Assembly: GCF_036370855.1 (NCBI RefSeq)
Contig: NC_088101.1
Location: 875,501-939,500, forward strand
Reading direction: 5' to 3'
Length of the DNA: 64,000 bases
Source: Dromaius novaehollandiae
Lineage: Eukaryota > Chordata > Aves > Casuariiformes > Dromaiidae
The notes under the pieces are model-generated. The model made no database searches. It was not told where the DNA came from and saw only the letters and a list, made by a program, of their open reading frames with translations. Made by a program: the position numbers and the translations under genes. Below are positions 12,601 through 26,515 of the stretch, piece after piece. Positions within the stretch are counted from its first letter, which is position 1. Every line of letters starts with the position of its first letter.

Positions 12601-14295
12601 TAATGTGCTGGGTCCTAGAGCTTTGCAGGACTGATCCTTCCCTGCCAGACTGCTCCCTGGTAGTTTTGGGACAGTGTCCAGACCTCTCTCCTCTTTGTCT
12701 CCTCTTTTGACTTTGTTCAGTCTGAAGTCAGCTGGAGAAGCCATTTGTGCAGAAGGCTACCTAGAGCTGCATCAGTGCTTTCTGCCCATTTCCCTTTCCT
12801 GACCCCTTGATCTTCCTGATACTTCTTTCGTCCTGAAATCCTTTGAAATACTCCTGAGCTGACTCAAAGGATAGCCAGTCTGCCACCTCTTTTCATTGCG
12901 GGCTTTTGCTATCTTCAGGAACTTTGGCTTCTCTGTATCAAAGCCCAGTTCCAGATATCCCTCCATATCTTCAGGGACTGCCTCCTCAGCCCTATGATCT
13001 CCCTTCAGAGAGGTGCTGTTTTTTCCCCTTTTCTTGGGAAACTTCACCTCTCCTCTCTTTGCAGATTTCTCTGGCATCTTCACAACTTCTTGGCCTCACT
13101 TTCCCTCCCTGCTTGGCCTTTGTGCTCCATTGTAACACTGGGGTATGAAATTAAAAGATTTTCTTCTCAAATGCTAAAATAATTAAGCAAGTACAATTCC
13201 AGGCTCAGTGGAAGCTGGCAGCAGGACCAGAAGGGGTGGCGGTGGGACCAGATGTGCTTCTCCAGGAGCGCCAAGGGCACATCACAGCTTGGGCAACGAG
13301 CCTGCCTCACCTCTCCTTCCTGGCCAGGCGCTGCCCAGGAATGTGTGCCGAACTGGTTTACTCCGTAGTGAGGCACACCCAGGCTGGCTGCCTGCGAGTG
13401 TCACCGCCACGGCATAGGGAGCAGGGTGGAGCCCGGCGCCTAAGCGAGCTGTTTGCCGTCTCTGGGGAAGGGCCCCTCTTCTGAGCGTGTGGGGCCGTGG
13501 AGTGGCCAGAGGGCAGCCGCAGTCCCCAGCCTCTCCCTTAAGCCTGCAGAGGGGGGACGTCCAGCCCTGTCCGTTCCCCATCCAAATGCGGTCCCTCAGA
13601 ATGCCAGAATTACATGTGAATTTGGCACCATACTTCTCTGTCTTATAGTCACAACCAGTCTGGAGGTTTATCATCTCTGGGTCTCGGCACTGCTCGCTGC
13701 CTCACCTCTTTGGTTCTGTCCTTGCATTGGAAGGTCAGTGAAACAATGTCACTTACCTCCATACAAGGCAATATTTTCAGTGCTTGAATAACATCACTAA
13801 GCTGGCATTGCCAGAGACAGAAGGACAGCCTGGCTGCTGCAGGCATCCGCTATCTGCAATGGGCTCTCTTCATTTTATCGCGTAGGAATAGCATGGACAT
13901 GTTCCCATCGCCCTGTGAAACTGAGGGAGTGAGAAACAGGGCTGTCTTCTCTCTGGCTCTTCTTGGGAGAAACTGAAGAAATTTGGGATTCACATCAAGG
14001 GGAGAGAAAGATATCCTGAGAGTTCTTGACTGTCTTTAGTTTAAGGGTTAATAGCAGGAGAAAAGAGATTTACAACAGCTAGAGAAAATATGACTGCTCT
14101 AGCCAGAAAAAGATTTAGAGCCAAAAAGCAATAATAACCCTGCCCTGGGTTAGAAATGAGCAAGCTCAGAGCCCAGCAGAGAGCCTTTCTGAACCATGGG
14201 GCCCAAGTCCCCTGGGATTTTAAGGACTCTCAGGCCTGGGTCCAACTTTCTAGTGTGGACAAGTGGAAGGAACATTTTCATGTGCATCTGGATGT

Positions 14296-14305
14296 GGGAA
14301 TTTCC
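14296..14305 (+). promoter_or_regulatory. NF-kB consensus-like decamer
   Basis: GGGAATTTCC is a perfect match to the kappaB consensus GGGRNWYYCC. A single decamer in a 16 kb spacer can occur by chance, so functional meaning is unproven. Confidence 0.2.
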
Positions 14306-17300
14306 TATTCTTACAGCCCAAAACAGAGCTTGATTCCAAGAATCAGCAGATCTTAAATGCCATCCACTGAGATGCTCTGCTAATGCTGGGAGTGAAGGAA
14401 GTCTTGGACTCCAGCATGGTACTGACAAAGTCATTTTTTTTCTGCCTTGAGCCCCCTTTTGATTAAAACATTCCCTGAGGAGGGAATGCAAGGCCTAAAC
14501 TCAGTGTTCAGTGTTTCAATGGGGAGAAAATCGTAGCTGTGCCTTCTGCAGACAGCATTCCCTGCAAGTGTTGGGGCCTCTCCCACAGGAAAATTCAGTA
14601 AACTCAAACACCATGTAGGGAGGGATTTGCTTGTCCCAAGAAAACGGTGGAGTTTTCACTTTTTCCTCGACATAAGTCAGGATGGAGAGTCAAAGCAAAT
14701 GTGAATCCAGGCTCAGGGGATATTTTGGTTTGGGTCCCTCCGAATGTTTTGTTGTGCAACTACCAAACAATGGGCTTTTGGCCTTTTAAAACCTTATGCT
14801 TTTCCCTCTTAACAAAGCCATTGTTTGGCCAAGCCTTTTCTTTTGAAAAGCTTGGGTTTACACAGCTTCACATTATCAGATGGGGAGCATTTTTGCCTCA
14901 AAAGTCAAACCAGCTACAGCAAAATCACAACCGATTCAGCCACTCTGTGCTTCCTCCACGAAGAGACCACCCAAGGGCTGAGCTGCTGTGTGCATGCAGT
15001 TGAAGGAAGACACGATCAAATTCCTCCTGGGTTGTGACCTCTATTACAGCTTGAAGCTAGCTCTCTGGAGACAGAAGATTAAGGCTGCGAATCCAGCACA
15101 GCCCTGAGAGCTCCGGCTCAGACAGTTGTCTGAGTCCAAACAGCTGGGGAAGTAGCTGCAATGAAATTTTGTAATGCAGTGATTTGGCCATTCATGGTCA
15201 TCTAAGGAAGGCGTTCTTAACCTACCCTTCAGTCCACTTTTACAACACTTTATGCCTCTCTGTTGGGATATTTCCCATGATCATTCTGACCAGAGTTGCA
15301 TGTTCTTTACTAAATTAATTTCAGAACAGCAGGGTTTGGCTGGGCTAAGCCACAAGGTTATTTTGCAGTTTTATGATGGCGGATTTGACTGGGAGCTGCT
15401 GGCTGGCTTCTGGTCAGGGTGTAACACAGGTTTTTCTCCTCCTTTCCTCAGGGGAATCTGGGACAGAACTGCTTGCCGTGTGGATGAGAAATGTGCATCC
15501 TACCTCACCTTGAGGTATCCTTGTACATGGTCCCTGCTCTGTTGTTGGTAGGGGAATGAGCTCTTGCTAGCTCCTGGGTCTGGCAGCTCCTCGTTCTCCT
15601 CTACCCTGGAGCACTGCAGTAGTGGCAGTGGTGGGCCCCTGTCCTCCTTCCTCAGACCTGGGAGGGTGGGTGGTACATGCAGAAAAGGCCTCCCAGCATG
15701 GTTTCCTTCAGGCTGGAAAGCTGAAGTCAGCGTCTCCCATCATTCCCATTCGTTGGTGCTGGGGCACCTCCACCTGCCTTTCTGGCCTTGCAGTGACAAG
15801 TCCCTCTCTGGTCCTTCCTCCCCCAGCTCATAGACAGACTACGCTCACTAACTAGCTGTTTTCACGTGCGTTGTGTGCTGAAGTGAGAGGAGAGGTGAGC
15901 AAAGCCACCAACGAGGACCAGGAGTTTCTCCCCCTTTCCTTCACTCTTTTCCATTCCCCCTCCCCAGCGGCCCTTCTTGTCCCTTTATGTGTTTGCCAGT
16001 CCCCCCCGGATCATTAGCCTGTCTCTTTCCATCGTGTCCCTGTGAAGGGGGGCCAAGACAGGCAGGTATTTAGCTGTGTCCAAGGGACCTGCCATGTGTG
16101 GGATATCTTACCTCAGCCAGGCACATTTGGAGTGGATATGTTCACAGAGTCACCCCAAGACTGTCTCCACTTTTGTTCTAATTTGAAGGCTTGGTTCGCA
16201 CATTTGCACAGAGTCCTTGCATGCCTCTGCCCCCCCTGGCTAGAGAGCCGTGGTAGTCGCTGGGGGTGAGTAATGCTGAATACTGGCCTGGCAGATGGTT
16301 CCCATGTGGACAGCTGGAGTTTCCCTTGGGGTTACCCCATGAAAAGCAAGAGACTTGCCTCAAGAGCCCATGCCCAGGAGCTCAATCTTTGGGCAACCCT
16401 GTGGGCTCACTAGGCAGAGAGGTTTTGTGCTGGAGGCAGCCTGGCCACAGGCAGATAGACCCTGTTCTGGTGTAACTGTGCCATGCTCTGCTCTTAAACC
16501 ACATGCTAAGCACTTCTTCAAGTAGGTGAAACTAGAGCAGCATCTTCCTCCTGTTCCTGGTCATACTGAAACCTGGGAAGAAGCCTTTTTTGGCAAATGC
16601 TATGGTATAATGTCACTTCCTAGTAACACAGTGAAATAAAGAGAGCCACTCTCACTTCTTTAAAGCAGGAGCCAGTTGTGGTTTATGAATGAAAACATAC
16701 TGCTGGGAAGGAACAGGCCGTTGTCTCTGTGTGATGCTGGCGTGAAAGGGAGACAGTTGGACTCCTCGGAGGTACAGTTTGTGTTGGGTGCAGTATCGCT
16801 GGAGCTCAGCGAGGTGTCTGATAGGAGACAGGATCCTCAAAAAGAGGGCTGTGGTCTGTGTGCAGAAGTGAGTGTTGTATTAAGCAGAGTTTTAGGTTGC
16901 ACATATCAATGGCAAGTGAGAACTCTCTTGCAGCTTATGCAGTAAGCTTCTGGGATTTTGAACCTTGCCTGGGATGAAATAACAACACGAGTTTTCCCTG
17001 GAGAAATTAGGAATGTGGCCAGAACATAAAGCAAGGGAACTTCTTTGGGTGCAGGTATGTTGGCAGCATAATGCGTTGTGACTCTCAGGGCCAGGATGCG
17101 TGTGCCGCGGAGGCAAGCACAGCTAGCTGTCTCCCGGATTTGCGTACCACCTCGGCTGGCCGCACAGCCTGCATGTGCTCCTGTAGCACCCTGAGTGCTG
17201 CAGGACGAGCTGCCCCCGTGGGGTGTTTGAGGAGGCGATTGCCTGAAGCGAGTCAAGGGCTCTTTTTGTCTGTGTTGAGGTATGGTAGCTCGGCTAAGCA

Positions 17301-19464
17301 AGGTTGAAGAAAGATGACGGGAAATGCCTGCCCATCACAGCATCCTCTGCAGGGACAGGGGATGGTTGCAGGGCTGAGTGAAGGGCATTCACAGAAGGCA
17401 GAAACACTCCTGGGGGGTCCTTAGGTGTTTCCCAAAATGATCCCAGAGCACCAGGATATTCAGTGTAAGGGCTGAGTCACTGTAGGTCCACAGGAGCAAG
17501 GGTTGCGTTTGCCTCTCCGCTGAGGCAGATTCAGCTGCACATACTACACTCTGGCCTTGCCAAGAGGCCCTGTGACATGTCCTTGCTGTGGCCCGCAGGT
17601 TACTTCTCGCCTGTTATTAATAGCCCCATCTTGATGTCTCTCCATGATAGCCTTGCACACAAATTTTTCCTTCTTCAAGCCAATTATCAGGCAAGGAGCC
17701 AGGCCCTTGAGCAGCACGGTTGTCACGTTTCTCACGTCACGGCGTGGCTTGTTGCTTGGCCTGCATGGACAGTGGGAGTATCCAGATGCCCAGGTACCGC
17801 TCAGCTGTGAGACACCCCAGGAGAAAGCCGGGGCGCAGACCAGAATCCCGATAGGAGTGAGGGTAGTATGATGGGCTCCTATACCAGTGGCGGGTTTCCA
17901 GAGGGAAACTGAGCCGGGGGAGGTGAGACTGGGAGGAAAATGGGGCACTTGAAGGGTGGGCTCCTACTGTGGAGATTGCCAGGGGAGCACAGGGCAAGTG
18001 GAAAACGGGAGCCTGAGTGCCAGATTTTCTGCAGAAGAGTGTGTAAACATTGATGGGATACGTTGGAAAGGGAGACTGAGAGTCCAGGCAGGAGACGGTG
18101 GGTGACATCCATGTTCCTTCCTTCCTGCAGCCTGGTAGAGGTAGAGGCAACCTCAGTTTCTGTCCGGCCAGGAGAGGATTTGTCTTTGTCTACCGCGCAG
18201 ATCAGTTCCCGTCACAGTGGCTTTTAAACACTGCATTCCTTTTCAGGCGTGTACGTGTTCAGTGCCGAACTGTATCAAGAGAAAACAGAACCACCCTCTC
18301 TCCCTCTGCCTCCCCCCCAACTTGTCCTCTTCCAAGGGAAAGGTAGAGGTGACCTTCACCCCCTCGTTAGTCTTTTCATGGAAAGATGGTAAAGCACGCG
18401 TCGTGCACGTAGATTTAAAAGTGTAAATAAGGGCTGACATGGGGAGGGATTACAGAATCCAGGTCAGACAGAAGAAATTGAACCTGCCCTTGAAAGCAGG
18501 TGATATTTCCAGCCTCCCAGTGATAAGGTGTTGGGTGGAGCTCTGTTAATAAGTCACACTGTATGCTTTAAATATTGGTTTCAGGTTACAGTAGAAAGTC
18601 AGGGCGCTGCCAGCTTTTTATTGCAAAACCAATGGACTTTGACTCCGGCACAAACTATACAGTGCCTTGTCAAATGCTTTGGGCCAGAAATGGTTGTGGC
18701 AGTTTCTTCTGCCTTCCACACTGATTTGCTAAAATCCCGTGGTGACCTTGGGAGAGAGGTGCTCTGTCCTTAGCCAGTGCTGGTTAGAAACGTTCTTGTC
18801 CTAGTGCTGGGGCAATTCTTTTCAGGGAATTACTCGCCAGCATTACCAGGCTTGGTTTATTACAGATTGCTCTAGTCAAAGTGTGAGACCTATGGTGGAG
18901 ATGGGGAATTAGGTACCAAAAGGCCTTTGTGGATCAAAAATCAACTACATATAAAACAAAACCAATGGGTAGACCACATTCATGCTGCTTAATTTGGAGA
19001 ACTTCTTGCTGTCATAGCTGCAAATGGAGAACTTGGCATTAAATTTTTGGCTGCTAATCAGCATAAGCTGAGTCAGGACCTGTGCTGGGCTCTGAAATTC
19101 AAGTTTGTCATGCTTTGTCCCCCACTCATTTATAATCAAGTTGCTCAACTCCAACCAGGCCATGCTCTGCCAATGATATTGCCTACATCCTCAGATACTG
19201 TGGTCTGCACATGCACAACTGGTAACTATTAGAAAATCACCTGGAATAAAACACCTGCTCCTTTTGCAAGACTGGTTCGTCTCGGATTCAGAGGAGTAAA
19301 AGGCAATAAAACTGTGAGAGCCACTAACCTCAGCAGATCTGGCTCAGATCTTGCACAGGGAACAAATCTTTTATGTAAGCAAAAAAAGTTTCACAAAGTC
19401 AGTTCTCAGAGCAGAGCTTTAATTTTAAATTGCTTTAAGTTTAAACTGGCAGAAAAGCAATTTA

Positions 19465-19505
19465 AGACTGGGGAAGAGGGAGGGAAGAGAAGGGGAAGGG
19501 GAAGC
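19465..19505 (+). repeat. Purine-rich GA/GGGAA tract
   Basis: A run of G and A of about 40 bases with a GGGAAGRGAAGGGG-like pattern, a simple low-complexity repeat. Confidence 0.6.
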
Positions 19506-22500
19506 CAGAGAACAAAGGTAAAATTGCTTCCAGAGATGCACATAGCTTTGAATGACAGCCAACAGGGTGAAATTCATATTGACATCGCAGAAAATAGCAT
19601 CGTTAGCTTGCACTGGGAGGGTCAGAGTTTGTATTGCTGCCTGTATCTTTTGGAAAGAGGACGGCACCCGGTATATCTAGTTCAGATTACACATCAGCAT
19701 GAGATCAGATCCCCTGATGAGGATGCAGGAAGCAGAAAACAGCTGATCATGAATTTGGCCTGGGTGAATTTCTGTCCTCGGAGTGCCACTCAAAAATGTG
19801 TTTTAATCTCACCTGAGATTAAGACCAGAGGTGCAAAAACACTCCCTTGTAGATACCCTCCCTCAGTGCATGGGTCAGCCGAGCTTCGGCATGCATATTG
19901 GCCTCCAGCTGCATAGCCCCAGGTGGGCTGGCATCTCCTCCCTTGCCTCGTGCTAGTATGTGAACACTGGCCCTTTGTGCTGTGGACCTTTCTCTTGCCC
20001 CTTCCTCCCCTGTTTTCATACCATCAATGCTGAAGTTGTTTTGCAGCTCCTCAGGAGAGGAGTAATATTTTCCGTTTAGGCCTTCATGCCAGGAGTACAT
20101 GGTTATATGCTGGCTCACTGCATCCGTCTCTTTTGGGAGTGCTCCAGGCTGGCTGAGCAGAATATGCTGAGGAAGCGATTCAAGAAAATTAGGGTCATCA
20201 TCAGAGAAAAGTGCCCATGAAACTACATCTTTGCATCTTAACCGAAGCAAGGAGGGCTGCCTGGCATTTTAGCCATCCATGCTAAGAGAGAGCTACTTGG
20301 CTGGCCAAGTCCACAGTCTGAGGGACCAAGTGTGGTCAAACGGTGGAGCTTTTTCTTCCTTCATGATGTGGGGCTTGTGGCACCAAGCTGGAGAGAGCTC
20401 TGTGAACCGCAATGGAAAAAATAGAAACTGTCCCCAAATCTGCTGAATAGGGAAAAGCTATCCCAACCATTCAGAAAAGAAAAAAAGACTGAGAGAAGAA
20501 ATTGGAAGAGCTTTCAAAGCACCACAATGCCAGATAAAAACAGCTCAGAAAGGTCCCAGAGATCTAATTATAGCCTGCAATCAATACTGCTCTTATCCAT
20601 GCTGCTAAGGAACATGAGTGAGACGAGCAGTTTTGCTGCTCCAGGGTTTCTTGCAGCAGAAGTTGCAGCATGAAGATAACTAGCCACCTGCCTGATTAGG
20701 GCTCTCTTTGCCTTCTTCTGGTTTCCCAGCCTTTGGTACCTGGCCCCCAAGAGATGTGGGAGCTGTAACTAAGGCTTTTAAGGATGGGGACACCAGGCCA
20801 AAGCTCCAGAGAGGCTCTGGTGTGTGAGCACGTGGCTCCATCACTGGCAAACGGAGCCCGCGTTGGCATGATCCTACAGGGCAATGAAGGACAGGCCTCC
20901 ATAGAGGTGCAAAATGCCAACTTTTGGGATGTGGAAGAACCCCAAATCCCCAGAAATCTATTGCACAGTGAAAGACCGCCTTTCAGGTGCCAAGCTACCT
21001 GTCTGACAGCTACCTCATGGAAAGAAAAAGGAACGAGAGCTCTCCTTCAGGGAATGAGCAACAGAGAACAGGAGCCAGGATCTCTGCTAGTGGATCGACT
21101 GCTAAAGTAGATAGCAAAGATTTTGCTGGCATGGGCCACGCTGTAATTCCAGGCAACTGCTTCTCCTCTACATGCTCAACAGAAAACAGATCCTCTCTGT
21201 ATGGCTCTGGTTCAGATGACACCTGCCAAGCAAAAGTAGAGGCTGCTGTTGCGGAGGAGTTGTCTTCACACGAGGATGGAGTAGGCCGGAGGCAGTTCTC
21301 CAGCATCTGTTCTTTCTAGTGCTTAATTTTTTCTGAACAAAGCACAGCCTGTTTTGGCCTTGGGGGACTTGCAACCTTTCACTAAATAGTGTAGAAAATC
21401 AGGCATTGGCTGCAGTGAAAATAATGATCAAAGGTATCAGAGGGTCCCTGGGATCAGAGGAGGGACTGCTGTGCTGGGAGGGTCTGACCTGGGAACCAGC
21501 CTTGAACTGACTTCAGCTTGGTCAAACACATCCCTTTCAGAAAACATCCTAGAAGCATATGGTCTCAATTTTCACATGGCTGGTGACATTTCTTCCCTGC
21601 ACCGCCTGGAGCAAGCGCTCTGGATGATTATTCATCCCTACAATTGAAAAATTGCACCAGCCTGAATTGGTCTGGCTCCATGGGGTTCTGGTTACAGCTT
21701 GGTCTGTTCTGCTGCAGAGCTGCTCTGTCCCAGATGGCCGATCCCTGGAGAAGAGATCACTCTCTCTGATCAAGGAAAAAGTCTGAGCTCTGGGGAAGTC
21801 TCTCCAGGGCTCAGATTTGCCTGTCTTTTTGTCTTGAGGTCTACACTGCAACTGGGACCTTTCCTTATTCACTACTCACCCCTTCCTCTTGTTGGCAGCA
21901 CCTTGGAAAATTCCTGGTTGCTAAGTTAGGTTTGGATGGGTTTGAAGCTCCTAGCCATTCCCAGTGTCCCCTTGGTGTGAGATGCTATAAATTGCATCCA
22001 CTCTTTTTCCATTAGGACCATATCCAAACTTCTTTGTACCATTAAGGAAACAAAGGCAATCCACTGCTGGGATTTGCAAAGAGCGTGAACACAAGCATGA
22101 ACACAAGTAGCAGACTTGAAAAGCAACATCAAAACTGAAAATACAGCTCCAAGCTAGCTTATGACCTCCTGTGTATTTCAGGAGAAAAGAGCCTTTTCTT
22201 GGCCATGCTCTTGTCTTTTCTTTGGCTACAGCTAAAGCTGGGTGGAGCATTATTTAGAGCGAGTTACACAGAACTGGCTTATGAGTCTCTCCACTTGCAG
22301 CTTATCCTGCAAGTGTGTTCTCTTAAGCAGGAAGACTGAGTGTCAGAAATGCACATTCCCTAAGGGATAGAGCTTCAGGGTCCTGCCAGATTTGGTTGTT
22401 TTTTTTTTTCCCCCCCAGACTCTGCCAGATCTCTTACTTTGTTAATCAGGAAGCTGGGCTGAGGCCCCAGAGTGTGCGCGCTCTTTTCTCACTTGCTGTT

Positions 22501-25248
22501 CCTGCTCACGACGGGGAAGATGCCTGTCATCGCTGCGAGGCTTTGCTGCAAGGAGCTGGCTGATGGCAAGAAAAGACAAACTGCGTGTGCTGCACGAGGA
22601 AGCCTTCACGCCCCCATTCAGCAAAGGGCCCCAGCGTATTGCTTGTGGCCATTCTTGCACTGCTGGTGCTACTTGGCCATCGAGGTGGAGAAGCCCCAGA
22701 CTCAGTGCTCAGCAGATCAGTCACACCTGTAGCCCATTCCCAGCTCCATGAGAAGCATGGCTTAAGCTGACAGCTTGCTTGGGGATGCTCAAAGAACATG
22801 CATAAGCAACGTTCAGGAATTTTAACATGACTGTAATGCTAAGCATGAGCTTGGCTGTTTTAAGACTGAGAGAATTTGAGAGCCCACACTGGCTGGGCTT
22901 GGCACAGTGTGCAGGCACGCTGGCACTCTTTCATCCCGGACATTCATCTGGGAGGCAGGATTTTCCCAGGCTGACATACTTCAGCTACAGTTTTGAGGGA
23001 CTTAACCCTTCAAGCACACAGCAGGCAAGAAGAGTGAGGAGTCACAAATCGTCTTGGACACCTACTTTTGTAACCCAGCACGAGGAGCTTGTCCTGCCCC
23101 ATACAGTGTGAGCCCACGTTCTCCACTCCATGAAGGGGACAGAGGTAGTGTGGCCCTGCCACTTCCTCAGGGCTTGGGTTTCTCTGTGTCTCTTCAGCAG
23201 GAGCGCAGCCCATCCTACAACCTTACAGGCAGTATTTAGCTTCCTTGAGATGACTTGGAGTCATTACTTGGGAGGGGGATTATTTGCTTATTTGGGGGTT
23301 TATTAGTGCAGCCAGAATTTGGCCACCCCCCCAGCTTAGCACCCACAAGTTCGCCTAGCAGGTTGTTCTTACAGGAAGGGCTATTTTGCTCATTGTGGCT
23401 GGTACCTCCTGCGGGAACGGGGGGACCACGTGAGAATTAGCACCTGTGCTGAAAGGACCCCACTCAATTCAGCACTGCTTCTGACACACAGCCCATGAGA
23501 CAGCTACGCAGCAGCAAGACGAGTCCCGGCAAGCACTCAGAAATAACGCCTGCTCTAGCAGACACCCGCAGATGAATAATCCAGCCTGCGGGCGAACAGC
23601 GTGGAGCCGACCTGGGGAACAACACAAGGCCTGCCTCGGAGGCTGTGCGCGACGTGAAGCACGGAGATCTGAGTGTTGCACTGCTCTCTCTGCCCCTCGC
23701 TTTCGAGAGGCAGACCAAAGCATGCCAGAAGATGGTCAACACAAGCTCTTGGTCCCCTTGCCCAGACCACAGCTGCACCCTACAACATTACCGTGACCAA
23801 GGCAAGGCCCTCAGAGGTCTCCTTTCCCTGCTAGCACATATTGCGCTGACTCCTGAGGGCAGCAACTCTGCTTCCTCCCCAATGTCTCCAAAGTCATCCC
23901 GAGTCACCAGCTGAAGAAGCTGTCTGCAACAGCCATCTCATATGATGCCCAGCCCCAAAGACAGTGTGGGTGCTCTGTCAGAGTAAGCCCTTGCTTACCA
24001 AGAAATAGCAGCTCATTTGAGCTGTTTTTCCTTTCTCTGTAGAGAAGACCAGATCCTTTGCGGCAATGTGGGAACCTTGGTTCTGAGCGTCCTAGGCAGC
24101 CTGAGACTGTAATGGGTTTGAGCAGGAGGTCAGGTCATATGTGCAGTGCCAGTGTGTGTTGGAATGAGTGGTTAAACACTAAATCCAGGTTGGTGCAGAA
24201 AATTAATGGCAAAAACTTTGTGTACTAAGCTGTTAATAAATATTCATTTTTTTTTCCCAATTTTAGGATAAAATAGAGTATCTGTTAGCACAGATAGCAC
24301 TCAGAAGACACCTCACCTGAAGAAAAGCCTCATTTCCTTTCACTAACACTAGGTTTATGCTGATAGCACTGTGAATTATACAACTTCATCACCAAAGTTA
24401 AAAAAAAGAAAAATGTCCAGAATGCTGGTATTAACCCCCAGTAAGTGCTTACCTGCTGTCTTTATGGCTCACTGTTCGCCAGCACCAGGCTGTTATTGCA
24501 GGACATTTAGGTGCACTGAAAGATTTGTGTGTAGGTTCATTGGCTGTCTAAGAAATCTTCTTGACTACCAACTTAAAAGTTAGTGTGTGGCTGCTAAAAT
24601 TGCCCGTTGGCTATAAAGCATTTGGGTGGTTATTGTTCTGGTCTCTGAAGTGAAGTTCTTCTCCTGCAGAAGCTGCCATGGGAGAGTGGAAGGTTTGATG
24701 GATTAATTTATTTTTAGTTGGCCAGCTATTGTGCGTTGATCTGTTTGGAAACAGCGCCTTGAGAAAGTCGTGTTGGGCTGCAACTGCTCTCAGCCTGAGA
24801 GGAGGTTTGTTCCAACTTTCTCTGACATCTCCTACCCCAGTGACGGAGCGTGCTGTTGTGCGAGGAGTGGAAGGTGCTGCTCATGGTCCCTATCACCGGA
24901 TTGTCTACAGCTGTGCTGACTCTGGCTTGCAAACACCTTCAAGGGCACATTCAGCTGAGCTCATAGATGAAGACACTTTCTGATGGCCACCCAGATACCA
25001 GTAAATCACAACAAATGGGGAAACACAGGAGAAGCAGCACCAGCCAGGTGTCCAGGGGAACATCGTGTGAAAGGGAACAGTCGTAAAACTCTGAGCGAGG
25101 CTGGAGATGGCTATTATATTTCTTCTTTTAAAACTGGCTGTCTCCATAGTGCTGGCATGTCACCACACAAACACTGAGGAATTACACTCCTGCTAACAAC
25201 ACTCCAGTTTTGTCCTGCCAGGGACCATGAAGATGGAAGGCAGCCACA

Positions 25249-25310
25249 GGAGATCATAAACTCCCTACACAGGAGATCATGAACTCTCCTACTCCCTACA
25301 TACTACTCCT
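25249..25310 (+). repeat. Short imperfect tandem duplication
   Basis: The unit AGGAGATCATRAACTC occurs twice, about 20 bp apart, and is followed by related CTACTCCCTACAT and CTACTCCTTAGTAG strings. It looks like a local slippage duplication. Confidence 0.6.
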
Positions 25311-25647
25311 TAGTAGGGTATGTCCCACATACGCTCCAGTATCCCTACAGGATACTGCGTGCTGGGAGGGAAACTGGGGCCAACAAGCGGGGAGCTGTGA
25401 ATGCTGTGCTCGAGTGTCTAGATGGTTTTGGCCAGCATGGGGCAGCAACCCATATCCTGCTTTGGCCCCTGTGGAACACAGGGCTCTGGCTTGCTCAGGT
25501 TGACCCCGATGGGTATTTCCTATGAGAGAGGGCAGTAAGATCCACCCAAAGTTGCTCATGCATTGGCAGGTATCTGGAGAGGTGCTCCCTCCATAAATGC
25601 TGTCCCAGCAAGTGTGCAGCATGTACCATCAGTGTTGCTCGCCGGTC

Positions 25648-25662
25648 TTTTTTTTTTTTTTT
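25648..25662 (+). repeat. Poly-T run (15 T)
   Basis: An uninterrupted T run in the spacer. On the minus strand it would be an A tail, but no retroelement body was recognised beside it. Confidence 0.8.
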
Positions 25663-26185
25663 GGTCATGTAGTTCATTTCCTAGACACCATGGATTCCAG
25701 CAAGTTCAATTTGACAGAACAGTCTGGGTTGCATATTTCCAAAATGTCTTAGTGAGAGGCTTGTGACACTGGCTGAGGAAGAAAAATGCCATCAGTTTCC
25801 ATCAGATAGGGCCATGCCCACTTACACTGCAAAGAAGGCCCTGAAAATGCAGCGTGGGAAGAACGAGTGAGCTCCCTCTGGAAGTATAAAGCTGTAACCC
25901 AGCTCTGCTGCCTATCCCGGGCTAACACCTCCTTGTGCGAAACGGTGCTGCTGTTTGTTGTTGGGCCATGGATCATTGGAAGGGCATTTGTAGGTCATCG
26001 TAGATGTCCGGCTCTTGACAGCAGTGTTTTCTAGCACTGGTACTAGGAATGGCGCTCTACCCTTCACAGCCCTATGTCCTGAACCTGGCCAGGAGTGGGA
26101 ACAAAAAGAGTGCTTTGACAAGATTGCAAGGATATGCAGAGCTCCCTTGACTGCTTAGGAGCATAGCTCTTCCCTGGCGAGCAGT

Positions 26186-26350
26186 GCAGCCCTGGGACAG
26201 GGCACAGAGACATGGTGGCATCTCCATCCTTGGGCTCATCAGCACCTGCATGAGCAAGGCCCTGAGTGATCCGACCTATCTGCAGCAGTGGTCCTGCTTG
26301 GAGCAGAGCCATCCAGAGATCTTTTCCCACCTGAATCTGTCGGGGATCCA
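26186..26350 (+). mobile_element. CR1-type LINE 3'-end remnant
   Basis: The block GGGCACAGAGACATGGTGGC, then ATCTCCATCCTTGG, GAGCAAGGCCCTGAG, GTCCTGCTTGGAGCAGAG and CTTTTCCCACCTGAATCTGT follows the CR1 3' untranslated consensus (GACAAGGCCCTGAGCAACCT..CCCTGCTTTGAGCAG..CCTTCCAACCT). It aligns with the clearer copy at 44560-44745 in the same order and orientation. It may extend upstream to about 26050. Confidence 0.65.
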
Positions 26351-26501
26351 TTAAACATAAAAACATCACCATGGTCTCAAGACCTCACACCACAAATAGC
26401 TGGAAACTACCAAAGCATCTGGGAACACATCTTTACAGCTTCACCCTGTTCTTATGCGTGTTCAAGCATATCTCTCATGGGGTATGAAGTGGCATGTGTC
26501 T

Positions 26502-26515
26502 CCCCCCCCCCCCCC
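26502..26515 (+). repeat. Poly-C run (14 C)
   Basis: An uninterrupted C homopolymer, a likely length-polymorphic or sequencing-error-prone site. Confidence 0.8.

Larger units (their letters stand above)
9611..26185. other. Long gene-poor spacer
   Basis: About 16.6 kb without a recognisable gene, tRNA or rRNA. Open frames here are short; the largest is 200 codons at 19314-19916. Their residues are low-complexity or lack family motifs, and they overlap frames on the other strand. Visible features are a purine-rich GA tract near 19470-19505, a poly-T run at 25648-25662, a short tandem duplication near 25249-25310 and a perfect NF-kB-like palindrome at 14296-14305. Confidence 0.5.

Noticed and set aside
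19314-19916. Plus-strand open frame of 200 codons
   Set aside because: No motif, codon use looks random, and it includes a purine-rich simple repeat.
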